The notes under the pieces: model-generated
Databases searched by the model: none
Told to the model about the DNA's origin: nothing
Seen by the model: the letters and a program-made list of their open reading frames with translations, nothing else
Source: CAZBKJ01 sp964492495
GTDB taxonomy: Bacteria > Patescibacteriota > Microgenomatia > UBA1400 > UBA12028
Assembly: GCA_964492495.1 (NCBI GenBank)
Contig: CAZBKJ010000017.1
Coordinates: forward strand, 1-26,994
Length of the DNA: 26,994 nucleotides
Direction of reading: 5' to 3'
Part shown: in pieces, positions 1 through 7,299 of the stretch
How positions within the stretch are numbered: the stretch's first letter is position 1
How the letters are laid out: every line of letters begins with the position of its first letter
Made by a program: the position numbers and the translations under genes

Positions 1-47
1 AAAATCTGGCTATTTCGGCGGGCAGGCAAAAGGGGATAGTGAAACAC

Positions 48-665
48 TTATGTGTATTCCGTGGGACTGTCTCTGTAGGTCTTTTTTGATCCGTAGTGGC
101 GAAGCCACTCAGCATCAATCCGATCCTTCATTGCTTCTAAAGCTGGATAGCTATCGACCATGATGTAGTCTTCGCTGTAGTTGATCACGACTAGAGGATG
201 TTTTGAGAGTTTTTTTGTACGAAGAAACATGATCCGTTTGTGGTAGCTTTGATTGGCGTAGTCATCACTTTTGGAGTTACTGTTGTAGGTGGCAAAAAAG
301 TTTACTTTTTTTTTCGGGAAGTACTCGTCAGTATAATCAATGAGTTCATTGGCGTAGTTGTTCCACCACCAAGGTTTACTAATACCTCTCCAGTACAAAA
401 TTTCAAAGCGGTAAATCTGTGGGTATTTTTCCCAAATAGGTGTTGGTGAGGGAGGTATAGCTTCTGCTGATGCTTCTTGTTCTTCGGGTAGGAGATCAGA
501 TTCCTCGTGCGTATCGTTGTTTGGAGAGATATCTTTCCAACGTTTTTTTCTTGAAAGACTCTGAACGTTTGTATAGATGATAACGAGGACAACGAAAAAT
601 AACACCCCAATGAGAGTAGCGCCAGCAACAATCGCAGCCTGCAGTATTTGGGTTAGAAAATCCAT
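48..665 (-). CDS. Single-pass membrane protein of unknown function
   Basis: I do not recognise this 205-residue protein. Residues about 8-32 form one strongly hydrophobic helix, followed by a basic stretch (SRKKRWK) and an acidic, Pro/Ser-rich linker. Residues about 75-205 form a soluble domain rich in Trp, Tyr and Lys, with a notable WRGISKPWWWNNY segment. The positive-inside rule would place the soluble part in the cytoplasm (inference). The ATG has no Shine-Dalgarno sequence. A TACAAT box on the minus strand (677-682) lies 11 bases upstream, inside a perfect 7+7 palindrome (668-683). It follows GAPDH in the same direction, but the intervening palindrome suggests its own promoter. Confidence 0.7.
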   Translation of the reverse strand: MDFLTQILQAAIVAGATLIGVLFFVVLVIIYTNVQSLSRKKRWKDISPNNDTHEESDLLPEEQEASAEAIPPSPTPIWEKYPQIYRFEILYWRGISKPWWWNNYANELIDYTDEYFPKKKVNFFATYNSNSKSDDYANQSYHKRIMFLRTKKLSKHPLVVINYSEDYIMVDSYPALEAMKDRIDAEWLRHYGSKKTYRDSPTEYT

Positions 666-667
666 TC

Positions 668-683
668 GTACAATGTATTGTAC
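668..683 (-). promoter_or_regulatory. Palindrome containing the -10 box of the 48-665 gene
   Basis: GTACAAT and its exact reverse complement ATTGTAC are separated by two bases. On the minus strand the half-site contains TACAAT, directly preceded by TG, 11 bases before the ATG at 665. It could be a -10 element overlapping an operator for a dimeric repressor, or simply a symmetric promoter. The site also separates the GAPDH stop codon from this gene. Confidence 0.4.
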
Positions 684-688
684 ACTTT

Positions 689-1741
689 TTACGACAGCGT
701 ACCGACTTGTTCGACAAGGCGATTACAGTAGCCCCATTCGTTATCGTACCAAGATACAACTTTGATCAAATCTCCATCGACAACTTGTGTCAATCCGAGG
801 TCAACAATCGAGCTTTCTCGTCTGCCAACGATATCACTACTCACAAGAGGATCAGCTGTAACAGCAAGAAGGTTTTTCCATTGTTCCGATTGGCTTGCTT
901 CTGACAAAATTTGGTTAATTTCCTCAACTGTGGTTGGTCGACTCACCAAAAACGTCATATCAGAGAGTGACCCTGTGGCTACAGGTACTCGGATGGCAAG
1001 TCCATCAAAACGATCTTTTAACTCTGGTATTGTTTCTGTAACAGCGACAGCAGCACCAGTTGTGGTAGGAACAATATTTTTTGCTGCAGCTCTCGCTCTT
1101 CGCAAATCGCGATGAGAGTTGTCGTGCAGGTTTTGGTCATCCGTATACGCATGGATCGTCGTCATCATGGCTTTTTTGATTCCAAAAGCTTTTTGAATGA
1201 TCGCTGTGACAGGGGCAACGCAGTTGGTGGTACATGAGGCATTGGAAACAATCGTATTTCCACCTTGGGTATCTTGAGGAACGGAGTTCACACCTAGTAC
1301 ATACGTTCCGATTCCATCACCTTTGGGTGGGGCACTCAGTACCACGTGTTTTGCACCGGCTTGGATATGAAGACTGGCTTTCTCCTGAGAGATAAAGACA
1401 CCTGTTGATTCGATTACAGTATCAACACCAAGCGCACCCCATGGAAGCTTTGCGGGATCACGTTGGGCAAGAAACTGTATATGTTTGTCACCAATCACCA
1501 GCGTCCCAATGACAGGATCTTGATCAGTTGCCTCTTTGGCTTTTTGGTGTTCCTGTACTTCGATCTTTTCGTTCCATACACCATAGTTGCTGTCGTACTT
1601 CAACAGGTGTGCCCAGTCAGCAATATCCATGGAGCCAGAAGTATTCACCGCCACCATCTCCATGGTGTCCTTATGGTAGAGATACCAAATTCGAAACGAT
1701 GTTCTTCCAATTCGACCAAAACCATTAATTGCGCATTTCAT
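689..1741 (-). CDS. gap: Glyceraldehyde-3-phosphate dehydrogenase
   Basis: This cytosolic enzyme oxidises glyceraldehyde 3-phosphate to 1,3-bisphosphoglycerate in lower glycolysis. The 350 residues are full length. The N-terminal Rossmann motif NGFGRIGR (about 6-13), the active site SNASCTTNC (166-174, catalytic Cys170), the general base His197 in HAYT, and the C-terminal WYDNEWGY are all present. After the second beta strand the protein reads AVNTSG, where NAD-dependent enzymes usually have Asp after the Asn. Loss of that Asp is a known route to NADP use in GapB-type enzymes, so NADP or dual specificity is possible (inference). Unlike many neighbours it has a clear Shine-Dalgarno sequence, AAAGGAG (1749-1755), 7 bases before the ATG. 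PGK, the next enzyme, lies 0.66 kb away on the same strand but is separated by an opposite-strand gene. Confidence 0.97.
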   Translation of the reverse strand: MKCAINGFGRIGRTSFRIWYLYHKDTMEMVAVNTSGSMDIADWAHLLKYDSNYGVWNEKIEVQEHQKAKEATDQDPVIGTLVIGDKHIQFLAQRDPAKLPWGALGVDTVIESTGVFISQEKASLHIQAGAKHVVLSAPPKGDGIGTYVLGVNSVPQDTQGGNTIVSNASCTTNCVAPVTAIIQKAFGIKKAMMTTIHAYTDDQNLHDNSHRDLRRARAAAKNIVPTTTGAAVAVTETIPELKDRFDGLAIRVPVATGSLSDMTFLVSRPTTVEEINQILSEASQSEQWKNLLAVTADPLVSSDIVGRRESSIVDLGLTQVVDGDLIKVVSWYDNEWGYCNRLVEQVGTLS

Positions 1742-1818
1742 AGTAAAACTCCTTTACAAATAGATTCAAGACAAGTTGTACAGGATTTGGACATATTTTT
1801 CTAGAGTTTGTTCCATCT

Positions 1819-1826
1819 TGTATACT
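1819..1826. promoter_or_regulatory. Shared -10 region between gap and the 1834 gene
   Basis: On the plus strand TATACT (1821-1826) ends 7 bases before the ATG at 1834, so the transcript would start at or next to the start codon (leaderless). On the minus strand the same bases read TATACA (1819-1824), which could start a gap transcript with a ~70-nt leader carrying the gap Shine-Dalgarno. No strong -35 hexamer is visible. The plus-strand use is better supported than the minus-strand use. Confidence 0.5.
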
Positions 1827-1833
1827 ATGGGAT

Positions 1834-2409
1834 ATGGAAAATCCAAAAAAAGAGCGAAAGTCATTTGTCATCGATAGGTATGCGGAACAAGTCTATGTGT
1901 CTCTTCTTTTAGCTGCAGGAAGTCTTTTTCTGCTGGGTGAATACACTCAGTTTGAAAAAGGTCATGCTTTGTATATGAGAGTGAAAGAACTGCTTGGGGA
2001 AAACCCAGCAATTTTCATGCTGGGTCAACTTTCAGACCTTGCCGGACCAATTTGTCTTACCGCCGGGATTGGGCTAACGGTTGAGTATGTATGCTCTCTA
2101 ATTGAAACATTTGTATCAAAAAAGACAAATTTCACAATCGAAAAGAGTACACACAAGCAGGTGGTCTTTCTGTGTTTTATTCTCCTAACGTTATGGACGA
2201 CACATGGAGTTGTTTCCAGAGAATGGGAAAAAATGGTGGATTCTAGCTTTGATGAGTCGAGATGTGGACATCCTGGGCCACACTGTCGTGGTGAAATTGA
2301 AGATGTTCTGGCTGAATCAGTACCTATCGTCGCTGCTGGGGTGTATGGAATTCAGCTCGGTGTGCAAGCAACAAGAAAGCGAAAAAAGAGGAAAGACTCT
2401 AGAGTTTGA
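1834..2409 (+). CDS. Multi-pass membrane protein of unknown function
   Basis: This 191-residue protein is not recognised. Four hydrophobic segments are visible at about 20-37, 62-88, 108-126 and 157-176, with a strongly basic C-terminal tail (RKRKKRKDSR). The segment between the last two helices contains CGHPGPHC, two Cys and two His in eight residues that could bind a metal or form a disulfide (inference). The start codon sits 7 bases downstream of TATACT without a Shine-Dalgarno, so it is probably leaderless. Its last 11 bases overlap the 3' end of the convergent PGK gene and no intrinsic terminator separates the two, so the mRNAs may overlap. Confidence 0.7.
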   Translation: MENPKKERKSFVIDRYAEQVYVSLLLAAGSLFLLGEYTQFEKGHALYMRVKELLGENPAIFMLGQLSDLAGPICLTAGIGLTVEYVCSLIETFVSKKTNFTIEKSTHKQVVFLCFILLTLWTTHGVVSREWEKMVDSSFDESRCGHPGPHCRGEIEDVLAESVPIVAAGVYGIQLGVQATRKRKKRKDSRV

Positions 2410-3391
2410 ACTCTTTTTGACTTTTTTCGATAGCTTCAATACCAGGAAGCGTTTTGTTGAGTAGGTAGTCAAGCATCGAGCCACCACCGGAAGAGACGTG
2501 TTTTACTTTTTCTTCAGCTTTGTACTTGGTTTGGGCAGCTTCGGTATCTCCACCTCCAGTGAGGGTAAAGGCACTCGCCTCATTGACCGCTAAAGCAATA
2601 TATTTTGTACCAGCTGCATGTTTGGGGTCTTCAAAGACACCCATCGGGCCATTCCAGATAACAGTTCCAGCAGCTTTTATGAAGCGCTCAAACTGTTCCA
2701 TCGCTGCCTGGGTGATATCTTTTCCGTCTTTGGTCAACTCTGCAATGATCACTTTGCGTCCAATCTGAATTTGGGTATCTCTGGCTTCAAGTGCAAGCTT
2801 TCCACCCACAAGGATGACATCGGCTTTATCCTGAAAGGCAGCAATAAGGGGTAGTTTTGTCTCTAGTTTGGCACCGCCTAGTATCACCACAAACGGGCGT
2901 TTTGGGGTCTCTAGAACCCTCTTGAAGGCCTGAATTTCCTTTTCTACCTGGAGACCAGGGTAGGTAGGAAGTACCTCTGGGAGGAAGGTAATAGAGGTGT
3001 GTTCTCGGTGCATTGTCGCAAAGGCATCCAGAACGAAAATGTCCTGTTTTTTTGCCAGTACTCGAGCAAATGTGGTACTGCCTTTTTCTTCTCTGGCGTC
3101 AAAGCGGATATTTGGCAAAACTGTGATTTTTTTGTTTTCCTCTGGTGTAAAGTGGGTTCGAAGCTCTTTCTCGATAGGAGTAAGGGAGTACATGGTACTT
3201 TTGCCCTTTGGTCTGCCTCTGTGGGCAATGACGGTAATATGGGCAGCTTTCTTTGACAGGAGGTAGTTGAGGGTAGCAAGACCCTGTTCTAGCCTACTTG
3301 TGTCAAAGCCTTTGGCTGCTTTTGGGAGGTCAAAATCAAGGCGAACGAGAATGTTTTTTTCAGCGAGTTTTGCTGTAGAGAGGTATTTCAT
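2399..3391 (-). CDS. pgk: Phosphoglycerate kinase, unusually short
   Basis: It transfers the acyl phosphate of 1,3-bisphosphoglycerate to ADP, giving ATP and 3-phosphoglycerate. PGK landmarks are in order: RLDFDLP (usually RVDFNVP), HRGRPKG, NIRFDAREEKG, DAFATMHREHTS, LGGAKLETK, NGPMGVFE, TLTGGGDTEAA and SSGGGSMLDYL. At 330 residues it is about 60-80 shorter than typical PGKs. Most of the loss is between LVGGKLAL and NGPMGVFE, where the usual PVD and DIGP nucleotide-domain segments are not recognisable. The normally conserved Asn of the first motif is Asp. Reading frame and remaining motifs are intact, so it is probably a functional reduced form rather than a pseudogene. An extended -10 (TGGTATAAT) lies 12 bases before the ATG, so the leader is only a few bases long. 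Confidence 0.93.
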   Translation of the reverse strand: MKYLSTAKLAEKNILVRLDFDLPKAAKGFDTSRLEQGLATLNYLLSKKAAHITVIAHRGRPKGKSTMYSLTPIEKELRTHFTPEENKKITVLPNIRFDAREEKGSTTFARVLAKKQDIFVLDAFATMHREHTSITFLPEVLPTYPGLQVEKEIQAFKRVLETPKRPFVVILGGAKLETKLPLIAAFQDKADVILVGGKLALEARDTQIQIGRKVIIAELTKDGKDITQAAMEQFERFIKAAGTVIWNGPMGVFEDPKHAAGTKYIALAVNEASAFTLTGGGDTEAAQTKYKAEEKVKHVSSGGGSMLDYLLNKTLPGIEAIEKSQKEFKL

Positions 3392-3403
3392 AGTGTATGA
3401 GCC

Positions 3404-3409
3404 ATTATA
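3404..3409 (-). promoter_or_regulatory. Extended -10 promoter of pgk
   Basis: On the minus strand the sequence reads TGGTATAAT: a consensus TATAAT with the TGn extension. It ends 12 bases before the pgk ATG, so the predicted leader is about 5 nt, with no room for a Shine-Dalgarno. Confidence 0.6.
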
Positions 3410-3499
3410 CCAGAGAAAAGGCCTGTTTGGGTGGCCAATTTGATGAATTTACCTCAAGAGAGGAGTTTCGTACCAGAGGTAAAAACACCCCTTTTTTGC

Positions 3500-3528
3500 T
3501 TGACAATCAAACGAAAGATAGGCATAAT
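3500..3528 (+). promoter_or_regulatory. Sigma70-type promoter of the M23 peptidase gene
   Basis: TTGACA (3500-3505) and CATAAT (3523-3528) are separated by exactly 17 bases. This is the best two-box promoter I found in the window. Transcription would start near 3535, giving a ~120-nt leader before the ATG at 3657. The upstream part of this non-coding stretch (3392-3499) holds only the pgk promoter and an unassigned inverted repeat, TTACCTC (3449-3455) and GAGGTAA (3476-3482). Confidence 0.65.
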
Positions 3529-3537
3529 ATAGGTCTT

Positions 3538-3652
3538 AAGCCTCCAACTATTGGGGGTTTTTTAATCTCCACTCACAGTGGAGAACGTGCACTACCAAAC
3601 GGTAGGACAACTCATCGCATTCGCGGTGATCAACTGGCCACGATGATGTGGC
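3538..3652 (+). ncRNA. Five-hairpin structured leader, candidate cis-regulatory RNA
   Basis: Five hairpins follow one another. H1: CCTCCAA (3541-3547) with TTGGGGG (3551-3557), then six T. H2: TCTCCACT (3566-3573) with AGTGGAGA (3577-3584). H3: CTACC (3592-3596) with GGTAG (3601-3605) around an AAAC loop. H4: TCATCGC (3612-3618) with GCGGTGA (3623-3629). H5: GCCAC (3637-3641) with GTGGC (3648-3652). H5 ends five bases before the ATG of the peptidase gene and no Shine-Dalgarno is visible there. H1 plus T-run looks like an intrinsic terminator but comes within a few bases of the predicted transcript start. I do not recognise a known riboswitch class. Confidence 0.5.
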
Positions 3653-3656
3653 ACTG

Positions 3657-4322
3657 ATGAAAAAAATATTGGTACTCATAGGGTTTCTTTTTGCCTTATC
3701 CAATACACCTGTACTTGCGTTTGACGTAGGTACATCTCCATTTGCTGTTGTCTTGCCTCAACCCAAGAAGGAAGAGTTTACTCTTTCAACCTGGGAGCAA
3801 AAGAGAGAGCAAGAAGCAGAAAAATCACTGGAGAACGATACGCAGTCTCATACACAAGTAGATGAGGTATCAAAATTCATCATTTCTTCGTCTTCATTTA
3901 TAACTGAAGATGACAGAAAAACTCTACCAATCCCTGCAAATGAGGTTTTAGGTATTTCAACCTTCTATTCTGGGTATCACCCTGGAATTGATATTCGTGC
4001 CCCTTTTGGAACCTCAATCCGAGCTATTCATGCTGGGAGAGTTGTCGAGGTCGCATACCAATCAGGTGGATATGGTCGACTTGTTCGTATCCAATATATA
4101 GAGAACGAGTCTATTGTCCAAAATTTGTATGCCCACTTAAAAAATGTCACTGTGAAAGTTGGCGACACAGTATCTGTTGATACTGTAATTGGCACAGTGG
4201 GACTTTCTGGTCGTACAACGGGTCCACACTTACACCTTGAAATCAGACAAGATGATCTTGCGATCGATCCAATTCGATACTTTAACAAAGGTGTAATTCC
4301 ACGAATGGTTGCCAAGAAGTAA
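3657..4322 (+). CDS. Secreted M23-family zinc metallopeptidase (peptidoglycan endopeptidase)
   Basis: It is predicted to cut peptide cross-links in peptidoglycan outside the membrane. From the ATG at 3657 the protein has a signal peptide (MKKILVLIGFLFALSNTPVLA, predicted cut after Ala21), a Lys/Glu-rich linker (about 35-90), and an M23/LytM domain (about 95-212). All expected catalytic residues are visible: His108 and Asp112 in HPGID, His160 in YAHL, and His191/His193 in HLHLE, so it should be active. I prefer the ATG over the in-frame GTG at 3648 because it puts the signal peptide at the N-terminus. The gene has a strong promoter and a highly structured leader, and ends 3 bases from the convergent polyprenyl synthase gene. 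Confidence 0.9.
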   Translation: MKKILVLIGFLFALSNTPVLAFDVGTSPFAVVLPQPKKEEFTLSTWEQKREQEAEKSLENDTQSHTQVDEVSKFIISSSSFITEDDRKTLPIPANEVLGISTFYSGYHPGIDIRAPFGTSIRAIHAGRVVEVAYQSGGYGRLVRIQYIENESIVQNLYAHLKNVTVKVGDTVSVDTVIGTVGLSGRTTGPHLHLEIRQDDLAIDPIRYFNKGVIPRMVAKK

Positions 4323-4325
4323 CAA

Positions 4326-5387
4326 TTAGCTCTTGCGGTCGATAATGTAGTGAGCAAGATCTAGTAGATGTTGTTTTGCAGGGCTTGAAGCAAGATGAGT
4401 TATCGCAGAGATACCTTTTTTAACGAAGTCTTTTGCCAAGTCCTGCGAGTATTTCAAGGAACCAGTCGCTGTTACAATTTCTTGTACTCTTTCAAGATCG
4501 CTTGAAGTAAGTTGACTGCCACAGACTCTCTCTAAAAACTCCTGATCAGATGCGCTGCTTTGTTTGTATGCGTACTGTAGAAGGAGTGTTTTTTTGCCTT
4601 CACGTACATCGTTTCCCACAGGCTTTCCTGTCTCTTCTGTTTTGCCAAATAATCCTAAGATATCATCTTGAATTTGAAACGCAGTCCCAACACTTCTGGC
4701 GTAGGTTTGCAGACTCTCTTCAAGCTTGGTATCGCTGTTTCCAGCAATGGTTAAGCCAATACACAGTGGTCCTTCAAAGGTATATTTTGCAGTTACAAGC
4801 AGAAGTCCTTTGACAAACTCATCTTCTTTGGCCATTGAGAGTGGTTGGTTTGCTTGGAGTCCGTGGATCTGCCAGCCAGCGAGCGTATCACGGAACATGG
4901 TTCTGCCAAGGATTTGAAGGCACTTCTTTGTAACCTCTGGAGATACAGGTGACGTAAATAGCAATTCACGACTTAGAGAGCCCAAAAAGACGGCATCAAG
5001 CATGGCAAATGAGAGAGCACGATGTTTGTCATTCTTTGTATTTCCAAAGAGCTCAATATATCGGTATTCGAGTGTAGGCCCTCCATAGCGTGTCTCATCT
5101 CGATCAGAAATATCATCAAGAATCAGAATATGCTTGTGGTGGAGTTCAACGGCTGAGGCAATATCGAGACAGTCAGTAAAGGAGCCTCCTGCGAGCTCCG
5201 CTCCTAATCGAACTAAAAAAGGTCTGATGTATTTTCCACCTCGCAGAGAAAACTCTTCCAGAAGTTTGACTGACTGGGCAATGTGCACATCTACTTCACT
5301 TGCCAGAGCATGCTGCTCCTGAAAAAAGCTACGTAGATTTGTTTCCACATCCCCCGACGTTGATGCTAAGGCCGCTTTGAAATCCAT
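4326..5387 (-). CDS. Isoprenyl diphosphate synthase (polyprenyl synthetase family)
   Basis: It condenses isopentenyl diphosphate with an allylic diphosphate to build a polyprenyl chain, probably feeding the lipid carrier used by the envelope glycosyltransferases in this window. The 353 residues include GGKYIRP (50-56), the first Asp-rich motif DDISD (91-95) followed by RYGGPT instead of the usual RRGxPT, and the second motif FQIQDDILG (237-245) with GKPVGNDVREGKKTLL. The DDxxG second motif resembles geranylgeranyl diphosphate synthases. His is at the fifth position before the first motif, where bulky residues tend to limit chain length, so a short-to-medium product is likely (inference). The gene starts 2 bases after the stop of the upstream DUF62 gene, so the two are co-transcribed. 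Confidence 0.92.
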   Translation of the reverse strand: MDFKAALASTSGDVETNLRSFFQEQHALASEVDVHIAQSVKLLEEFSLRGGKYIRPFLVRLGAELAGGSFTDCLDIASAVELHHKHILILDDISDRDETRYGGPTLEYRYIELFGNTKNDKHRALSFAMLDAVFLGSLSRELLFTSPVSPEVTKKCLQILGRTMFRDTLAGWQIHGLQANQPLSMAKEDEFVKGLLLVTAKYTFEGPLCIGLTIAGNSDTKLEESLQTYARSVGTAFQIQDDILGLFGKTEETGKPVGNDVREGKKTLLLQYAYKQSSASDQEFLERVCGSQLTSSDLERVQEIVTATGSLKYSQDLAKDFVKKGISAITHLASSPAKQHLLDLAHYIIDRKS

Positions 5388-5389
5388 GC

Positions 5390-6199
5390 CTATTCCTCAG
5401 GGGTGATAGAAATGGAATCTCCGCATTTTGGTCTGTTAAAGACATCATACGCAGAGACATCTCGCACGATATGCCTTCGAAGGAAAATTTCCATAAATGG
5501 ATCATCATAGCCACTACTTCCGGCAGCAAAAGCCACTTCACCATGTCTGACACCAAAAGAGCCTTCGGCCATGATTCCAGACCAGATGACTCCGTTGATC
5601 TCAATTCGAACTCTACTTCCCGGTGTAAGCGTCACCTGACTTCTTCGGATCGTGGTTTTGATATTTCCATATCCGTCGATCCAGGCAATACGGTTTGCAG
5701 GAACATCAGGGATTAAACTGAGTGGCAAGTTTTCGGTGAGTGATGAGTGATCACCATGCAGCACTTGGGAGACAATCGCAGGGTAGTTATCGCGGGAGCG
5801 AAACTGTGTTCCTTGGTTGCTTACTTTGATTTCTTTGAACTCTTGCAGGTATGGCTTCACAAAAGAAAACACGTGTTCGGAGTTTACTGCAACGATTTCT
5901 ACACCATTGGTTGTTTTGGCATACTTTAATCCCTCTCCACTGTTGTTTTCCATTGCTTTTCGCTGAACTTTTCGTGGAGCAATATTGGAGTAGATAAACA
6001 TCTGCTGTGCATCAATTTTTCCCATGGCAAATTGATACAACCAGAACCCACCAGCTACCGTGTCTGAGAAGTCGACGGAAGTTAGGTGTGTGACTGGATT
6101 GACATCATCTGTCATGCCTTGGAGGCGTTGCAGAACTTCTCCAAACGCAGGATCACTGACACCATAGTCAGAAACAATATGTAAGAATGGACGTGACAT
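5390..6199 (-). CDS. DUF62-family (SAM hydroxide adenosyltransferase-like) protein, divergent
   Basis: The 269-residue protein aligns by eye with the DUF62/chlorinase-fluorinase family, which typically hydrolyses SAM to adenosine and methionine. Family landmarks: N-terminal HIVSDYGVSDPAFGEVL (for LTDFGxxDxYVG), SRDNYPAIVSQVLHG (135-149), IAWIDGYGNIKTTI (171-184), and a C-terminal FAAGSSGYDDPFMEIFLRR. Key positions differ: the usual VDPGVGT segment reads YSNIAPRKVQ, replacing the catalytic Asp with Asn, and the usual PDNGLL reads VNSEHVF. The enzyme may therefore have lost or changed its reaction while keeping the fold (inference). A Shine-Dalgarno AAAGGA lies about 8 bases before the ATG, with a TATAGA box upstream. 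It leads an operon with the polyprenyl synthase. Confidence 0.82.
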   Translation of the reverse strand: MSRPFLHIVSDYGVSDPAFGEVLQRLQGMTDDVNPVTHLTSVDFSDTVAGGFWLYQFAMGKIDAQQMFIYSNIAPRKVQRKAMENNSGEGLKYAKTTNGVEIVAVNSEHVFSFVKPYLQEFKEIKVSNQGTQFRSRDNYPAIVSQVLHGDHSSLTENLPLSLIPDVPANRIAWIDGYGNIKTTIRRSQVTLTPGSRVRIEINGVIWSGIMAEGSFGVRHGEVAFAAGSSGYDDPFMEIFLRRHIVRDVSAYDVFNRPKCGDSISITPEE

Positions 6200-6320
6200 A
6201 CAAATTCCTTTATAACTTTCTATACAAGAGAAGTATGAATTGTATCATTTTTGAGATGAAAATTCCTACAACGTTCTTCTTGATCAATGCAAGATTTTCA
6301 CGCATACTGTAAAAATCGAC

Positions 6321-7292
6321 ATGACAAAGACCATACGCCATTTATTTACACCACAGTCATCCAACAACCATCGTCCTCGGGTACTTCATCCCGCAGGATA
6401 CTTGGTATTTGTAGGAATTTTGTTTTTCTCCCAAGTATTTATTCATCTTCTTTCTTCCGGAACTGGCGCACTTCCAGCTATCTTAGGGTTTTCATCTAGC
6501 ATCACTGTCCCCCAGGTCGTTGAAGGGACAAATGCTGAGCGAGCAAAATCTGGTCTGCAACCCCTTACCCTGAATGAAAAACTATCCTCTGCAGCGGTCG
6601 CAAAGGGAAACAATATGTGCGCAGAGCAGTATTGGGCGCATGTGTCGCCCAAAGGAACGACTCCATGGGTCTATATTGCAGGAAGTGGCTACAAATACTC
6701 AGTTGCCGGAGAAAACCTTGCCCGAGATTTTTCTGATACTCCAAGTATGGTAGCAGCGTGGATGAACTCCCCAACACATAAAGCAAATATTGTGAACACA
6801 AAGTATGCCGATATTGGAATTGCTGTGATCAACTGTTCACTTCTTGGTTCTGATACTGCACTCGTTGTACAGATGTTTGGTTCGCAAGTGGTCACGCGAG
6901 CGCCGCAAGTACCAGTTGTTTCGAGGCAGGAAGAGAACAGCCAAGCTTTAGGAATCGAGCAAACACTTGAGAACCCAGAACAACAGTTAGAAAGCGAACA
7001 AGTTGCTGGAGAAGATACCGTTCCACCACTCTTGGCTCAAGCAGAGCCAAGTTTAGTGCTCCCAGCACCAACTGAATCACTCCCGACAGTTTCTGTGTAC
7101 ACACCGCTTCAAGTAGGAAAGGCTGTTGCTCTGAGTATTTTGTTCCTGCTACTTGGAGTGTTAGCTTTGGATATGTGGTTTGTATCACAGAGAAACATTA
7201 TTCGGGTTGCAGGGAGAAATGTCGGACACATTTTGCTTTTCTCTGGAATACTTATAGTCGTCTTGTTTGTAAAAGCTGGAATGACACTCTAA
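6321..7292 (+). CDS. CAP/SCP-domain membrane protein
   Basis: This 323-residue protein carries a CAP (cysteine-rich secretory/PR-1-like) domain outside the membrane. A transmembrane helix at about 26-45 is followed by the CAP domain (about 65-190). Signature pieces are YWAHVSPKGTTPW (His107), GENLARDF (Glu131) and AWMNSPTHKANI (His153), which form the conserved His/Glu cavity. A Glu/Pro/Gln-rich linker (about 195-265) leads to two C-terminal helices (about 270-292 and 300-320), so the domain is tethered at both ends. CAP functions in bacteria are mostly unknown; proposals include adhesion and lipid binding. A TACTGT box (6305-6310) lies 10 bases before the ATG with no Shine-Dalgarno. Confidence 0.88.
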   Translation: MTKTIRHLFTPQSSNNHRPRVLHPAGYLVFVGILFFSQVFIHLLSSGTGALPAILGFSSSITVPQVVEGTNAERAKSGLQPLTLNEKLSSAAVAKGNNMCAEQYWAHVSPKGTTPWVYIAGSGYKYSVAGENLARDFSDTPSMVAAWMNSPTHKANIVNTKYADIGIAVINCSLLGSDTALVVQMFGSQVVTRAPQVPVVSRQEENSQALGIEQTLENPEQQLESEQVAGEDTVPPLLAQAEPSLVLPAPTESLPTVSVYTPLQVGKAVALSILFLLLGVLALDMWFVSQRNIIRVAGRNVGHILLFSGILIVVLFVKAGMTL

Positions 7293-7299
7293 AAAATAT

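Noticed and set aside
3397..3657. An 86-codon plus-strand frame ending in ATGA overlap with the M23 gene
   Set aside because: It runs across the pgk promoter, the M23 promoter and all five hairpins. Its protein looks random, and the promoter lies inside it, so it cannot be a normal upstream gene.
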